DNA of 48,638 nt from Rhodospirillales bacterium (GTDB taxonomy: Bacteria > Pseudomonadota > Alphaproteobacteria > BOG-932 > Roseiterribacteraceae): assembly GCA_028291365.1 (NCBI GenBank), contig JAQGIE010000085.1:1-48638 (forward strand), written 5' to 3'. The notes beneath the pieces were generated by a model, which made no database searches, had not been told where the DNA came from, and was given only the letters and a program-made list of their open reading frames with translations. How positions within the stretch are numbered: position 1 is the stretch's first letter; every line of letters begins with the position of its first letter. Position numbers and translations under genes: made by a program. Shown here in pieces: positions 1 through 9,077 of the stretch.

Positions 1-51
1 CATCAAGCTTTGGCTGAGCTGTTTCGAACACGCGCAAAGCAGCCGGTCTCA

Positions 52-483
52 TCACCGCGGCAGCACGACAGCCGTCCTGCGCGACACGTCTGCATCATCT
101 TTCTCTCGTAACAATCGCCGGACACGAACGTCCCGCGTCGCTGATACCGCGCCCACCTTTGTGTGCGCCCTGGCGATCGCGGCCAGGCGCCGGGTAAGCG
201 TCGGCGGCGCGAAGCCGTGACTCAGCTCGTCTTCCACAAAAGCGACGACCGTATCGATGGACGCCGGAAGACTCGGGCGCCCGCGACTTTCACACCAAGC
301 GGTGAACCTGCAGAAGTCAGCGGCGTAGTGGCGTTCAGTCGAAGGCGACACAGCCGCTCTAAGGGGCGAGCGAGTCATGTCCTCCATCGTAGGCTCCGTA
401 AGCTGATTGAATTCGCGCCGGCAAGCTCGCCAGCTTTGCGTCGACACGTCGAAGCCGGCCGCATCGAGCAAGGAACGCGGCAT
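52..483 (-). CDS. Truncated tyrosine recombinase, core-binding domain only
   Basis: The 143-residue product looks like the N-terminal SAM-like core-binding domain of phage-integrase/XerC-type recombinases. It has the STERHYAADFCRFTAWCESR helix, a segment placing the domain against DNA (SIDTVVAFVEDELSHG) and the PPTLTRRLAAIARAH helix that in the family precedes the catalytic domain. The protein stops right after this region, so the R..HxxR..H/W..Y catalytic half is missing. The 51 bases left of the stop, read in the other frames, show no obvious continuation. It lies 30 bases downstream of the TonB receptor gene on the same strand. Start is uncertain; Met33 or Met36 would also fit the family. 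It may be an integrase remnant, or the catalytic part may lie outside the window after a frameshift. Confidence 0.6.
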   Translation of the reverse strand: MPRSLLDAAGFDVSTQSWRACRREFNQLTEPTMEDMTRSPLRAAVSPSTERHYAADFCRFTAWCESRGRPSLPASIDTVVAFVEDELSHGFAPPTLTRRLAAIARAHTKVGAVSATRDVRVRRLLREKDDADVSRRTAVVLPR

Positions 484-513
484 TTGCGGTTCCTTGCTCG
501 ACGTCGGACCTGG

Positions 514-2715
514 TTACCAGTTGTAGCTCAGACGCGCGCCCAGCGTGCGCGGCCGGCCGAAGAACAAACCATCGAACCCGAGTTGCGGCTGCGTGAATCC
601 GCCGGTCCGGTACGCCACGTCCAACAGATTGCTGGCGAAGAAGCTCAAGCTGACATTGCGGTGGAGCGCATTCCACGAAATGTTGCTCCCGAGCAGAACG
701 TAGTTCTTCTGCTTGAGCGACTCTTCGTTCTCCGGCGTCAGGTAATGGCTGTCCATGTAGGTGCCGCTGACCTGCAGCGTCACGTTGCCGTTGAACAGCT
801 CGAGGTCAGGCGTGTACCGAAGCACACCGTTGGCCCGGAAGTTCGGCGACATCGCCTGGTGGTTGCCGTTATAGATCGGATTGGCGGAGATCAGCTTGCT
901 GTGCAGCACGCCGACGCCGAGGCTGCCTTCCAAACCCGGAGTCAACACGAAGGTCGCGTCTGCGTCCAAACCATAGATTTCAGCGTTACCGATATTGAGC
1001 AGGAACGAGCCCGGCGCGCCGTTGCGCGTGCCGACGCTCAGGATCTGCAGCTGCTTGTAGTCATTGTAAAAGACGCTCGCATTGAAGGCCAGGCGTCGCG
1101 GGATCAGCTCGGTCTTCAGCCCGAGCTCGTAGCTATACAGCGTCTCCTTGCCCGCACCCTTGCCTTCGCCGGGCAGCGCGAAGGTGGTTTTGAACGCGCC
1201 GCTCTTAAACCCTTTGGACGCGCTCGCGAAAATCAGCGTGCCATCGACCGGCTTGTAATTGAGGCTGCCGCGATAGGTGAAGACACCGTCGGACAGTTGC
1301 TCGTGATCGAGAAAGGTCGGCTTGGCAAAATTGTCGGCCAGCAGAAGGCTTTTCTGCTCATCGGTATAGCGGCCGCCGAGCGTGACCGACAGCTTGTCGG
1401 CCAGGTCGATTTCGCCTTGCCCATATAGCGCCCAGGACCGCGTCTGAACCGAGGCGTTGTTCTGCAGTCCCAGTCCATTGCCGGTCGCCGCGATCAGCTG
1501 CGGAACAGCAAAGTTGATGTCGTCCTTGTCGTCGTGGAAGTAGAAGGCGCCTGCGATCCACTTGAAGCCCGTCATCGTTCCCGAGACGCGAACTTCCTGC
1601 GAGAACTGCTTCGCCTTCACGCCTTGGTAGTTATAGAAGAGCGGCGCGACCGAGCCGTCCGCATCCTGCTCGTACAGGCGTTTCACATATTCGAAAGCCG
1701 AGATCGAAACCAGGTCGAGCTCCTCGCCCAGCCTGGCCTTGACGCGTGCAAAACCGCCGACCGCGTCGACATTCTGCGCCAGCCTGGCGATGTCGCTATA
1801 GACGTGCTTGGGGTCGGACACCGTCGTCGGCGTACGGAGTGCGGTGGTACAGGCCCCCGACCTCGCGCGCGCGTCCGAGCACAATTTTCCAGTCACCGGA
1901 TCGAGCAGTCCTTCGAGCACCACCGCGTTCGATTGTCCGCGGACTCGCGACCCGTGGACGTTCAGGAGCAGCTCTACGTCGTCACTGAGATCGATATCGA
2001 CATGCAGGCGGCCGGACAGGTTGTCGTCGGCAGAGAAGCGCGAGTCCCGCAGCGCGTTGTTCTTCTGCCAGCCGTCGTCCCGGATATATTTGAACGCCGC
2101 GCGCGCCCGCACTTTGTTCGACAGCGGCCCGCTGACCGCGCCCTCGCCCGAGACCTGGTTGTAGGAGCCGTACTGCAGCGCGCCGTAGCCTTCGAAGTCG
2201 CCGGTCGGCTTTTTGGTGATCCAGTGTGCAAGGCCGCCGGTGGTGTTGCGGCCGAACAACGTGCCCTGCGGCCCTTTCAGCACCTCGACCCGCTCGACGT
2301 CGAAAATGTCGCCGATATGGGCGGCCATCGTGCCGAGATAGACCTCGTCGACGTAATATCCGACCGGTGGTTCGTTGCCGCCGCCGAAATCATAGAGCTG
2401 CACGCCGCGGATGTTGAGCTGCGGAACGCCGCCATTCTCGCTGAACGCGACGTTCGGTATCTGCTGGAAGACGTCCTGCGGCCGGAGATAGCCCAGGCTT
2501 TGCATTGCGTCGCCGGTGACCGCCGCGATGGCGATCGGCACGTCTCTGAGCTTTTCCTCGCGTTTCTGCGCGGTGACGATGACCTCCTCCATCAGCGTGG
2601 ACTGCGCGCAAGCCGGCGCACCCGCCAACAGAACCGCCGTGCCGAGCAGCCCCGCCGAAGCGGATGCGAGCAGGTTCAGGCGACATCCCAGATCTGAGTT
2701 CGGTGAACTCCCCAT
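514..2715 (-). CDS. TonB-dependent outer-membrane receptor
   Basis: A 733-residue outer-membrane active transporter, normal length for the family. It has a signal peptide (hydrophobic run about residues 13-36 ending in ACAQ), then a TonB box (EEVIVTAQKREEKL) and a plug domain with the hallmark VERVEVLKGPQGTLFGRNTTGG. A beta-barrel follows, ending in FFGRPRTLGARLSYNW with a terminal aromatic residue. An AAGGGA ribosome-binding site precedes the ATG. It is the last gene of the leftward hyuB-hyuA unit, 74 bases after hyuA, so its ligand is probably a hydantoin or related cyclic ureide. The receptor class is typical of sphingomonads and caulobacters, which use such proteins for organic substrates as well as siderophores. 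The substrate is inferred from context only. Confidence 0.9.
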   Translation of the reverse strand: MGSSPNSDLGCRLNLLASASAGLLGTAVLLAGAPACAQSTLMEEVIVTAQKREEKLRDVPIAIAAVTGDAMQSLGYLRPQDVFQQIPNVAFSENGGVPQLNIRGVQLYDFGGGNEPPVGYYVDEVYLGTMAAHIGDIFDVERVEVLKGPQGTLFGRNTTGGLAHWITKKPTGDFEGYGALQYGSYNQVSGEGAVSGPLSNKVRARAAFKYIRDDGWQKNNALRDSRFSADDNLSGRLHVDIDLSDDVELLLNVHGSRVRGQSNAVVLEGLLDPVTGKLCSDARARSGACTTALRTPTTVSDPKHVYSDIARLAQNVDAVGGFARVKARLGEELDLVSISAFEYVKRLYEQDADGSVAPLFYNYQGVKAKQFSQEVRVSGTMTGFKWIAGAFYFHDDKDDINFAVPQLIAATGNGLGLQNNASVQTRSWALYGQGEIDLADKLSVTLGGRYTDEQKSLLLADNFAKPTFLDHEQLSDGVFTYRGSLNYKPVDGTLIFASASKGFKSGAFKTTFALPGEGKGAGKETLYSYELGLKTELIPRRLAFNASVFYNDYKQLQILSVGTRNGAPGSFLLNIGNAEIYGLDADATFVLTPGLEGSLGVGVLHSKLISANPIYNGNHQAMSPNFRANGVLRYTPDLELFNGNVTLQVSGTYMDSHYLTPENEESLKQKNYVLLGSNISWNALHRNVSLSFFASNLLDVAYRTGGFTQPQLGFDGLFFGRPRTLGARLSYNW

Positions 2716-2789
2716 TCCGAATTCCCTTCTTTTTGTGGTCGAGTGATCGTTTCGATGAACGGGTGCTCTTGGACGTTCCAGCCCCGTTT

Positions 2790-4874
2790 TCAGACGCTTG
2801 TATTCGCGTCGTTGATCCGAATGATGATCGCGCCGCTCTGCTGCACGACGAACGTGCAGTCGGGCGGGATGAGCGTCGTGGTGTCGGTTTGGACAATCAC
2901 CGCGGGGCCTGAAATCTGTTGCCCCACCGGCAGCTTGTCCTTGCGGTAGAATGCGGTCTGACGCTCTTCAAGACGACCATCGATCCGGAACGTCGTCGCG
3001 CTCATCCGCACGAGCGCTGCGTCGATGCTGCCGTCCGTGTGTGCGGCGGTTTGCTTGATCTGCGCCAATGGACCGATGCCGCGCACGCGCACATTCACCA
3101 GCTCGATCGGGCTATCGGTGAAAGCATGGCCGTATTCCTGGCGATGGGCGTCGTGGAACCGCGCCGCCGCAGCGGCGATCGCGACTTCATCGATCTCGCC
3201 GGAAGCCAGTGCGATGCGCAGCTCGTAGCCTTGCCCCACATAGCGCGCGTCGGCAAAGCGCTCGTAGCGGACTCCCGACGCAGCCACGCCGTCGCGCTCG
3301 AATTGGCGGCGAAGCACTGTCTCCATGTCCGTCAGGTCCGCGTTTAGCCGGATGTAATCCAGTGCAGCGACGGTCTGGAACTGCGTCCGCACCACGTCAT
3401 ACTTGATGTCGGTGGTGAGCAACCCGATAGCAGAATTGATGCCGGGGAAAGGCGGCACGATCACTTCCGTCATGCCGAGGGAGCGCGCGACCTCGACGCC
3501 GTGCAGCGGCCCTCCCCCGCCGGAGGCGACCAGCGCGAACTGGCGCGGATCGATGCCCTTCTGCACCGTCATGGTGCGGATGGCATTCGCCATATTGGCG
3601 TTCAAGATGTTGATCACGCCTTCTGCGGCGTCGAGCTTGGCGATGCCGAGCTCATCGGCGAGCTTTTGAATGGTGCTGTCGGCCGCCACCTCGTCGAGTT
3701 GCATGGCGGCACCGAGGAAATTGTCCTTGTCGAGCCGGCCCAGCACCACGTTGGCGTCAGTCACGGTGGGAAGCGTGCCGCCACGCGCATAGGCGGCCGG
3801 TCCCGGCACGGCGCCCGCGCTCATCGGTCCGACGCGGAAACTGCCCAGATCGACATGCGCGATCGAGCCACCGCCCGCCCCGATCGTGTGCAGGTCGATC
3901 ATCGGGATCACGACGGGGTAGCCCGACACCATCGTGTCACGCGCGCTTGCTTCGGCAAGCTGACCGTCGCGGACGACGCCGATATCTGCACTGGTCCCAC
4001 CGATATCGAGGCAGATCACGTTGCGCCGCCCGGTCAACGCCCCGACCCATGCGCCGCCGAGAATGCCGGCAGCGAGGCCCGACATCAGCGTCGAGGCCGG
4101 CAAGGTCGCAATCATGGAAGCGGTCGCCATGCCGCCGTTCGAGCTCATGATCCTGAGCTCGGCGCGCATACCGGCTTGCTTCAGGGCCGTGTCGAGACTG
4201 GCCACATAGTCGCGCACGAGCGGGCCGATATAGGCGTTCATCAGGGTCGTGGTGAACCGCTCGAACTCGCGGAACACCGGCGCGGTCTCGCTCGACGTGG
4301 TGACGAAGATATCGGGGCAGACTTCCTGGACGATCGCTTTGGCGCGGCGCTCGTGTTCAGGGTTGAGATACGAAAACAGAAAGCAGATCGCCACCGCCTG
4401 CACGCCTTCGGCTTTCAGTTCGGCAGCGGCGGCGCGCACCGCGGCTTCGTCGAGCGGCTTCAGCACCTCGCCACGCGGCGGCACGAGCCGTTCCGGGACC
4501 GTCTTGATATGGCGACGCTTCACCAGCGGCCGCGCCTGCCATGGAATATCCTGCTTGATGGAATAATGATGAGGGCGCTGGTGCCGCCCGATATAGACGA
4601 CGTCGCGAAAACCCTCGGTCGTGATCAGCCCGGTGCGGCAGCCCTTGTTCTCGATGACCGCATTAGTCGCCACGGTGGTGCCGTGGAACACGATTTCGAT
4701 CTCGTGTGGCGGAACCGCCTCGCGCTGGCAGATCTCGAGCACGCCGCGCATGACTGCGATCGACGGGTCGTGCGGCGTGCTCGGCACTTTGTGAATGCGC
4801 ACGCTGTCGTCGGCGGTGTTCGTGAGCACCACGTCGGTGAAGGTTCCACCGACATCTACGCCGATAAGTTTCAT
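2790..4874 (-). CDS. hyuA: Hydantoinase/oxoprolinase subunit A (N-methylhydantoinase A type)
   Basis: This 694-residue protein has the actin-like ATPase fold of the hydantoinase A/5-oxoprolinase family. The N-terminal phosphate-binding motif is IGVDVGGTFTDVVL, and the second nucleotide motif is CLDIGGTSADIGVV in the middle. A glycine-rich IGAGGGSIAHVD stretch and VASGGGGPLHG follow, with the C-terminal family domain near 500-690. With HyuB it forms an enzyme that opens hydantoin-type rings at the cost of ATP, in the cytoplasm. It lies 28 bases downstream of hyuB. The neighbouring carbamoylase and racemase favour 5-substituted hydantoins over 5-oxoproline, although sequence alone does not separate the two (acetone carboxylase subunits are also related). 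Confidence 0.92.
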   Translation of the reverse strand: MKLIGVDVGGTFTDVVLTNTADDSVRIHKVPSTPHDPSIAVMRGVLEICQREAVPPHEIEIVFHGTTVATNAVIENKGCRTGLITTEGFRDVVYIGRHQRPHHYSIKQDIPWQARPLVKRRHIKTVPERLVPPRGEVLKPLDEAAVRAAAAELKAEGVQAVAICFLFSYLNPEHERRAKAIVQEVCPDIFVTTSSETAPVFREFERFTTTLMNAYIGPLVRDYVASLDTALKQAGMRAELRIMSSNGGMATASMIATLPASTLMSGLAAGILGGAWVGALTGRRNVICLDIGGTSADIGVVRDGQLAEASARDTMVSGYPVVIPMIDLHTIGAGGGSIAHVDLGSFRVGPMSAGAVPGPAAYARGGTLPTVTDANVVLGRLDKDNFLGAAMQLDEVAADSTIQKLADELGIAKLDAAEGVINILNANMANAIRTMTVQKGIDPRQFALVASGGGGPLHGVEVARSLGMTEVIVPPFPGINSAIGLLTTDIKYDVVRTQFQTVAALDYIRLNADLTDMETVLRRQFERDGVAASGVRYERFADARYVGQGYELRIALASGEIDEVAIAAAAARFHDAHRQEYGHAFTDSPIELVNVRVRGIGPLAQIKQTAAHTDGSIDAALVRMSATTFRIDGRLEERQTAFYRKDKLPVGQQISGPAVIVQTDTTTLIPPDCTFVVQQSGAIIIRINDANTSV

Positions 4875-4902
4875 ATGCTTGCCGTCTGGTCCGATGTCGC
4901 TG

Positions 4903-6702
4903 TCACTCGCCGCGCGCTGGGGGCGCGTTGCGGAAAAGCCTGGTTCGTTCGAGGTCCACGCCCTGGTCGCCGATCACCACCGCATAGTCCTGCGCGGCCT
5001 GTTCGACGGTGATGAGGTCGTCGCAAACATCCTGGTAGACCTGCTGCGGATCGCGCGATTTGGGCGAGCCGTAGCCGCCGCCGGTGCCGCCGATGCATAC
5101 CAACCGGTCGCCGCGACTCACCTGGATGGTCGGCAGCATGGATGGCAGCTGGATGCGCTGGCCGTCCGCCGTGGCGAGGATCAGCTCGGAATTGTAGCCT
5201 TCCGCACCGCCGTCGAAGCCCCAGGCCGCAACCTTGTGGTTGTCGCTCTCGGCGCTGACGCTTCCGTCGCAGAGAAACTCGATTTCCTTGACCGAGTTGA
5301 CGCCGCCGCGCCACCTGCCCGCCGCGACCGCATGGTCGCGAAACTCGTAACGCACGACGCGCAGCGGAACGTGGCTCTCGATGTCCTCGATCGGGTTGTT
5401 GCGCGTGTTGGCATAGAGCGTATCGACGCTGTCCATGCCGTCCTTGCCGTAGCGGCCGCCATATGCGCCCTCGAAGATTTCGAGGTGCACCCATTGCTGC
5501 CCCTCCAGAAACCCCGAAAAGGCAACGCCGCGGAGACTTCCGGTCCCGGCCGAGACGGACTGCGGCACCGCCGGAGCGAGCGCACGCATCACCGTATCGG
5601 CGACGCGGTTGCCGCCGGTGGCCCGCGCGATGGTCGGCGCGGGCTCGATCGGATTGACGAGCGTACCGCGCGGCGCGGTGATGGTGATCGGACGGAAAAG
5701 GCCGTCATTCTGCGGCACGTTGAGGAATTCCGCCGAGTCCAGCAGGATGGTGCGCAGCATCAACCGCACCGCGACATCGACCGTGCCGACGAACGGCATG
5801 TTGATCGCGTGATGCTCCAGCTGCGGCGCGGTTCCGGTGAAGTCGACGGCGATATCATCGCCGCGTACCGTCACCGCCACCTCGATCGGCAGCATGCTGA
5901 GCGCCGGATCGGCGCTGTCGAGGAAGCCGTCGATGTGCCCGGTGGCGCGATACACCCCGTCCGGCACTTTGGCGATCTGGCTGCGCATCAGACGCTCGGA
6001 ATAATCGAGCAGATCTTCGACGGCGCCCCACAACGTTTCGGCGCCATAGCTGCGGTAGAGTTCGAGGAAGCGGTTGGCGCCAACCCGGCAGGCGGCGATC
6101 TGGGCTTCCATGTCGCCGAGAACGAGGTCTGACATGCGCACGTTGTCGGTGATCATCTGCCACGCAACGTCGTTCAGCTTGCCGGCATCGACGATCTTGA
6201 GCGCGCGGAAAATGACGCCCTCGGCATAGCGATCGACGCATTCGACCAGGCCCATGCTGCCCGGCTGTGCCGAACCGAGATCGAGATGGTGCGCCGTGGT
6301 CATCGAGAAGCCGATCAGCGTCTCGCCATCAAAGATCGGCATGCAGAATCCGACATCGGGGCTGTGCGACGCGCCGCGATACGGATCGTTGTGGATGATG
6401 ACGTCGCCGGGCGCGAATCGATGGCCGCGCTCTTCGAACAGCTTCTGGATGCCTTTGACGTAGCCGGGAATCGGACCGGACTGCAGCGGCGTGCTCTTGC
6501 TGCATTCGCAGAGTTGCCGGCCCACCGAGTCGCAGATCGCGGCGCCGAAATCTTCCGATTCTCGAATGATGCTCGAGTAGGACATCCGCATGAGCTTGAA
6601 GCCCATTTCGACCGCGATATTCTCGAGCGCGCCTTGAATGACGCTCGCCGTAACCGGGTCGATGCGAGGACCTGCGGTGCGTTGGGCAGCCGAGCCAACC
6701 AT
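4903..6702 (-). CDS. hyuB: Hydantoinase/oxoprolinase subunit B (N-methylhydantoinase B type)
   Basis: The 599-residue partner of HyuA and first gene of the leftward unit. Family landmarks are IDPVTASVIQGALENIAVEMG at the N-terminus, the SIIRESEDFGAAICD segment, GDVIIHNDPYRGASHSPD, and the C-terminal glycine-rich IGGTGGGYGSP. HyuB subunits carry the hydrolytic site that works on the substrate phosphorylated by HyuA; this is family knowledge. The length matches other HyuB proteins. The ATG is preceded by GGGA and lies 139 bases from the divergently transcribed oxidoreductase gene, so transcription probably starts in that gap. The alternative reading, 5-oxoprolinase subunit B, is less likely given the hyuC and hyuE neighbours. 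Confidence 0.92.
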   Translation of the reverse strand: MVGSAAQRTAGPRIDPVTASVIQGALENIAVEMGFKLMRMSYSSIIRESEDFGAAICDSVGRQLCECSKSTPLQSGPIPGYVKGIQKLFEERGHRFAPGDVIIHNDPYRGASHSPDVGFCMPIFDGETLIGFSMTTAHHLDLGSAQPGSMGLVECVDRYAEGVIFRALKIVDAGKLNDVAWQMITDNVRMSDLVLGDMEAQIAACRVGANRFLELYRSYGAETLWGAVEDLLDYSERLMRSQIAKVPDGVYRATGHIDGFLDSADPALSMLPIEVAVTVRGDDIAVDFTGTAPQLEHHAINMPFVGTVDVAVRLMLRTILLDSAEFLNVPQNDGLFRPITITAPRGTLVNPIEPAPTIARATGGNRVADTVMRALAPAVPQSVSAGTGSLRGVAFSGFLEGQQWVHLEIFEGAYGGRYGKDGMDSVDTLYANTRNNPIEDIESHVPLRVVRYEFRDHAVAAGRWRGGVNSVKEIEFLCDGSVSAESDNHKVAAWGFDGGAEGYNSELILATADGQRIQLPSMLPTIQVSRGDRLVCIGGTGGGYGSPKSRDPQQVYQDVCDDLITVEQAAQDYAVVIGDQGVDLERTRLFRNAPPARGE

Positions 6703-6774
6703 GATCGACGATCGTCCCTTTCAGCGTTCGCCAGACGCCCTTGCGACGCCGGCAGTGCGGCTACCTACCCAGGA

Positions 6775-6798
6775 AGTGACCTTGACGTCAACTCCACT
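6775..6798. promoter_or_regulatory. Palindromic operator candidate in the divergent hydantoin promoter
   Basis: The 139-bp gap between hyuB and the oxidoreductase gene holds a perfect 10-bp palindrome TTGACGTCAA (6782-6791). It is flanked symmetrically by AGTG (6775-6778) and CACT (6795-6798), each three bases away. Eighteen of 24 positions obey the dyad. The palindrome also supplies a TTGACG hexamer that could be a -35 element for the rightward operon, with TGAATT (6805-6810) 17 bases on as a weak -10. Size and placement suit the TetR protein encoded at the end of that operon. The regulator-site pairing is inferred. Confidence 0.5.
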
Positions 6799-6841
6799 AC
6801 GTGATGAATTTCGATCGGATCCGAAGCAGTTGCGAGGAGCG

Positions 6842-7819
6842 ATGCGCGCAATCACGATCGAACGAACCGGTTCGCCGGATGTCCTTCAGCTCTGCACCGT
6901 GCCCGATCCGCAACCGAGCGAACGTCAGGTCCTCGTCGACGTCGCCTATTGCGGGTGCAATTGGGCCGACACGCAGGTGCGCGCCGGCATCTATCCGCAT
7001 CCGATGAGCTATCCGCTGATTCTCGGATTCGAAGTGTCCGGCGTCATCTCGGCGGTCGGCCCGCAGGTGACCGGCTTCGCAGTCGGTGACCGTGTCTGCG
7101 CGATCGGCGGCGGTGGCGGCTATGCCGAACGCGTGGTGATCGATGTCGACGACCTGATCCCGCTACCTGACAATATCCCGCTCGATGTTGCGGCTGCGTT
7201 CCCGATCCAGGCGCTGACCGCGTATCACATGCTTCATACCGTCTATCGGCTGAGCGCAGGCGACACCGTCCTGTGCCACGCGATCGGCGGCGGTGTCGGG
7301 TCCTATGTGACCCAGCTGGCCGTGATGGCAGGCGCGCGGGTGATGGGTACGGTTGGCACGCCGGGCAAGGAAACCCTGCCGCTCAGCTACGGCGCTGAAC
7401 GTGTGGTCAACAGCCGTACCGAAGATTTCGTCGAGGTGGCGCGCCAGCTCACCAGCGGACGCGGCATCGACGTCGCCATCGACTCGCTCGGCGCCACCAC
7501 GCTGGACCGGACCTATGACGTGATGCGCAATCTCGGCCACGTCATCAGCATCGGTGAGGCCGAAGGCCAGCCGTTCAACAATATCCGCGAACGCATCTTG
7601 CCCAAGTCGCTGTCCTTCACGCGGTTCCACCTGAAGCATATCGATGCGACCTCGGCAGTTTGGCGGAACGGGTACGTGACGGTGCTGGAAGCCATCGCCC
7701 GCGGCGTCCTCAACGTGCCGATCGTCAAACGATACAAGCTGCCTGAGGCCGCCGAGATGCACCGCCAGCTCGAAGGCCGCAGCGTATCGGGCAAGCTGCT
7801 GCTGGCGATGCGGGACTGA
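6842..7819 (+). CDS. Zinc-independent quinone oxidoreductase (MDR/QOR family)
   Basis: A 325-residue medium-chain dehydrogenase/reductase. It has the GroES-like N-terminal half (GFEVSGVISAVGPQVTGFAVGDRV) and a Rossmann half whose NADPH loop reads HAIGGGVGSYVTQLA instead of the usual AAGGVG. The catalytic zinc ligands and the four-Cys structural zinc loop of alcohol dehydrogenases are absent, placing it with NADPH:quinone reductases and zeta-crystallins. The ATG at 6842 was chosen because GAGGAG lies five bases upstream and the family N-terminus (MRAITIERTGSPDVLQL) begins there. It leads the rightward hydantoin operon, 13 bases before hyuC. Its role in hydantoin metabolism is not known; it may reduce an unsaturated or carbonyl substrate. 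Confidence 0.85.
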   Translation: MRAITIERTGSPDVLQLCTVPDPQPSERQVLVDVAYCGCNWADTQVRAGIYPHPMSYPLILGFEVSGVISAVGPQVTGFAVGDRVCAIGGGGGYAERVVIDVDDLIPLPDNIPLDVAAAFPIQALTAYHMLHTVYRLSAGDTVLCHAIGGGVGSYVTQLAVMAGARVMGTVGTPGKETLPLSYGAERVVNSRTEDFVEVARQLTSGRGIDVAIDSLGATTLDRTYDVMRNLGHVISIGEAEGQPFNNIRERILPKSLSFTRFHLKHIDATSAVWRNGYVTVLEAIARGVLNVPIVKRYKLPEAAEMHRQLEGRSVSGKLLLAMRD

Positions 7820-7832
7820 GCCGAGGCCCGAC

Positions 7833-9077
7833 ATGACGAACTCGATGCGTGTGAACCAGGCGCGGCTGTGGGACAGCCTGATGCGCATGGCCGAGATTGG
7901 CGCACTGCCCGCGGGCGGCTGCTGTCGGCTGGCGCTGAGTCCGGAGGACGGCGCCGGCCGCGACCTTTTCGTGCAATGGTGTCGCGAAGCCGGTTGCGAG
8001 ATCGCGGTCGACCAGGTCGGAAATATCTATGCGCGCCGACCGGGTCGGGATCGCACCGCGCCGGCGGTCGCGATCGGAAGCCACCTCGACACCCAGCCGC
8101 ATGGAGGCAAGTTCGACGGTATCTATGGCGTGCTGGCCGGCCTCGAAGTCGTCCGCACGCTCAACGATCGCGGTGTCCAGACCGACGCGCCGATCGACGT
8201 GATCGTATGGACCAACGAGGAGGCGGCGCGCTTCACGCCGCCCCTCTCCGGCTCTTCGACTTTCATCGGCGCGCTCGCCCCTGAATTCGTGCACGCGGTG
8301 AAAACGATCGACGGCACGCTGGTGCACGACGACCTGGTTCGCATCGGCTATCTCGGGAACGAGGTGCCCGGTACACGCAAACTGGATTCGTTTTTCGAGC
8401 TGCATATCGAACAAGGCCCGATCCTCGAGGCCAAGGCGCTCACGATCGGTGTGGTGACGCAGATCCAGGGTCTGCGCTTCATGACCGTCACGGTCGAGGG
8501 CGAGGACGGGCACGCCGGCACCTTGCCGATGGATCTGCGCCGCGACGCGCTGACCGGCACCGCGCGCATGATCCTGTTTCTCAACGAGCTCGCTCGCACA
8601 ACCGACGACAAGGCCCGCATCACGGTCGGAATGCTGCAGCTCAGCCCCAACTCGGGCAGCACCGTGCCGGGGCGGGTTCGCTTCACCATCGACCTTCGGC
8701 ATCCCGATGCCGAGACGCTCGGCCGACTCCAGACCGCGATCCGTCACGGCCTCGCCGATCTCGCCGCACAATCGAATCTGGCGCTCGCAATCGTCGACGA
8801 CATGGCGAAGCAGCCTGTCCATTTCGATTCGCAGATCCAGACGCTGATCCAGGAGGCCGCCAACGTTCTCGGCCTGCCGAGCTCCCGCATGCTGAGCGGC
8901 GCCGGACACGACGCGATGAACCTCGCGCAGATCGTGCCGACCGGCATGATCTTCATTCCGTGCGCCGGCGGCATCAGCCATAACGAAGCGGAAAGCGCCG
9001 ATCCGGCCGACGTGGCCGCGGGGGCCAACGTGCTGCTGCATGCCGTGGCCGCGCGCGCCACTTGGAGACATGCATGA
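7833..9077 (+). CDS. hyuC: N-carbamoyl-L-amino-acid hydrolase (M20 family)
   Basis: A 414-residue two-metal amidohydrolase that removes the carbamoyl group from N-carbamoyl amino acids, giving the amino acid, CO2 and ammonia. The metal ligands are visible in order: His and Asp in GSHLDTQPHGGKFDG, the Glu pair in WTNEEAARF, His in ELHIEQGP, and the C-terminal His in CAGGISHNEAE. The small dimerisation domain (about 210-330) includes GHAGTLPMDLRRDAL. Length and motifs match HyuC/AmaB; allantoate amidohydrolases and beta-ureidopropionases are close relatives, but HyuA/B and a hydantoin racemase next door decide the call. Its TGA overlaps the ATG of the transporter gene (ATGA), suggesting coupled translation. 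Confidence 0.93.
   Translation: MTNSMRVNQARLWDSLMRMAEIGALPAGGCCRLALSPEDGAGRDLFVQWCREAGCEIAVDQVGNIYARRPGRDRTAPAVAIGSHLDTQPHGGKFDGIYGVLAGLEVVRTLNDRGVQTDAPIDVIVWTNEEAARFTPPLSGSSTFIGALAPEFVHAVKTIDGTLVHDDLVRIGYLGNEVPGTRKLDSFFELHIEQGPILEAKALTIGVVTQIQGLRFMTVTVEGEDGHAGTLPMDLRRDALTGTARMILFLNELARTTDDKARITVGMLQLSPNSGSTVPGRVRFTIDLRHPDAETLGRLQTAIRHGLADLAAQSNLALAIVDDMAKQPVHFDSQIQTLIQEAANVLGLPSSRMLSGAGHDAMNLAQIVPTGMIFIPCAGGISHNEAESADPADVAAGANVLLHAVAARATWRHA

Noticed and set aside
163-1428. A 421-codon plus-strand frame covering the integrase fragment and receptor 3' half
   Set aside because: Low-complexity Arg/Val/Gln-rich shadow of the TonB receptor; no ribosome-binding site.
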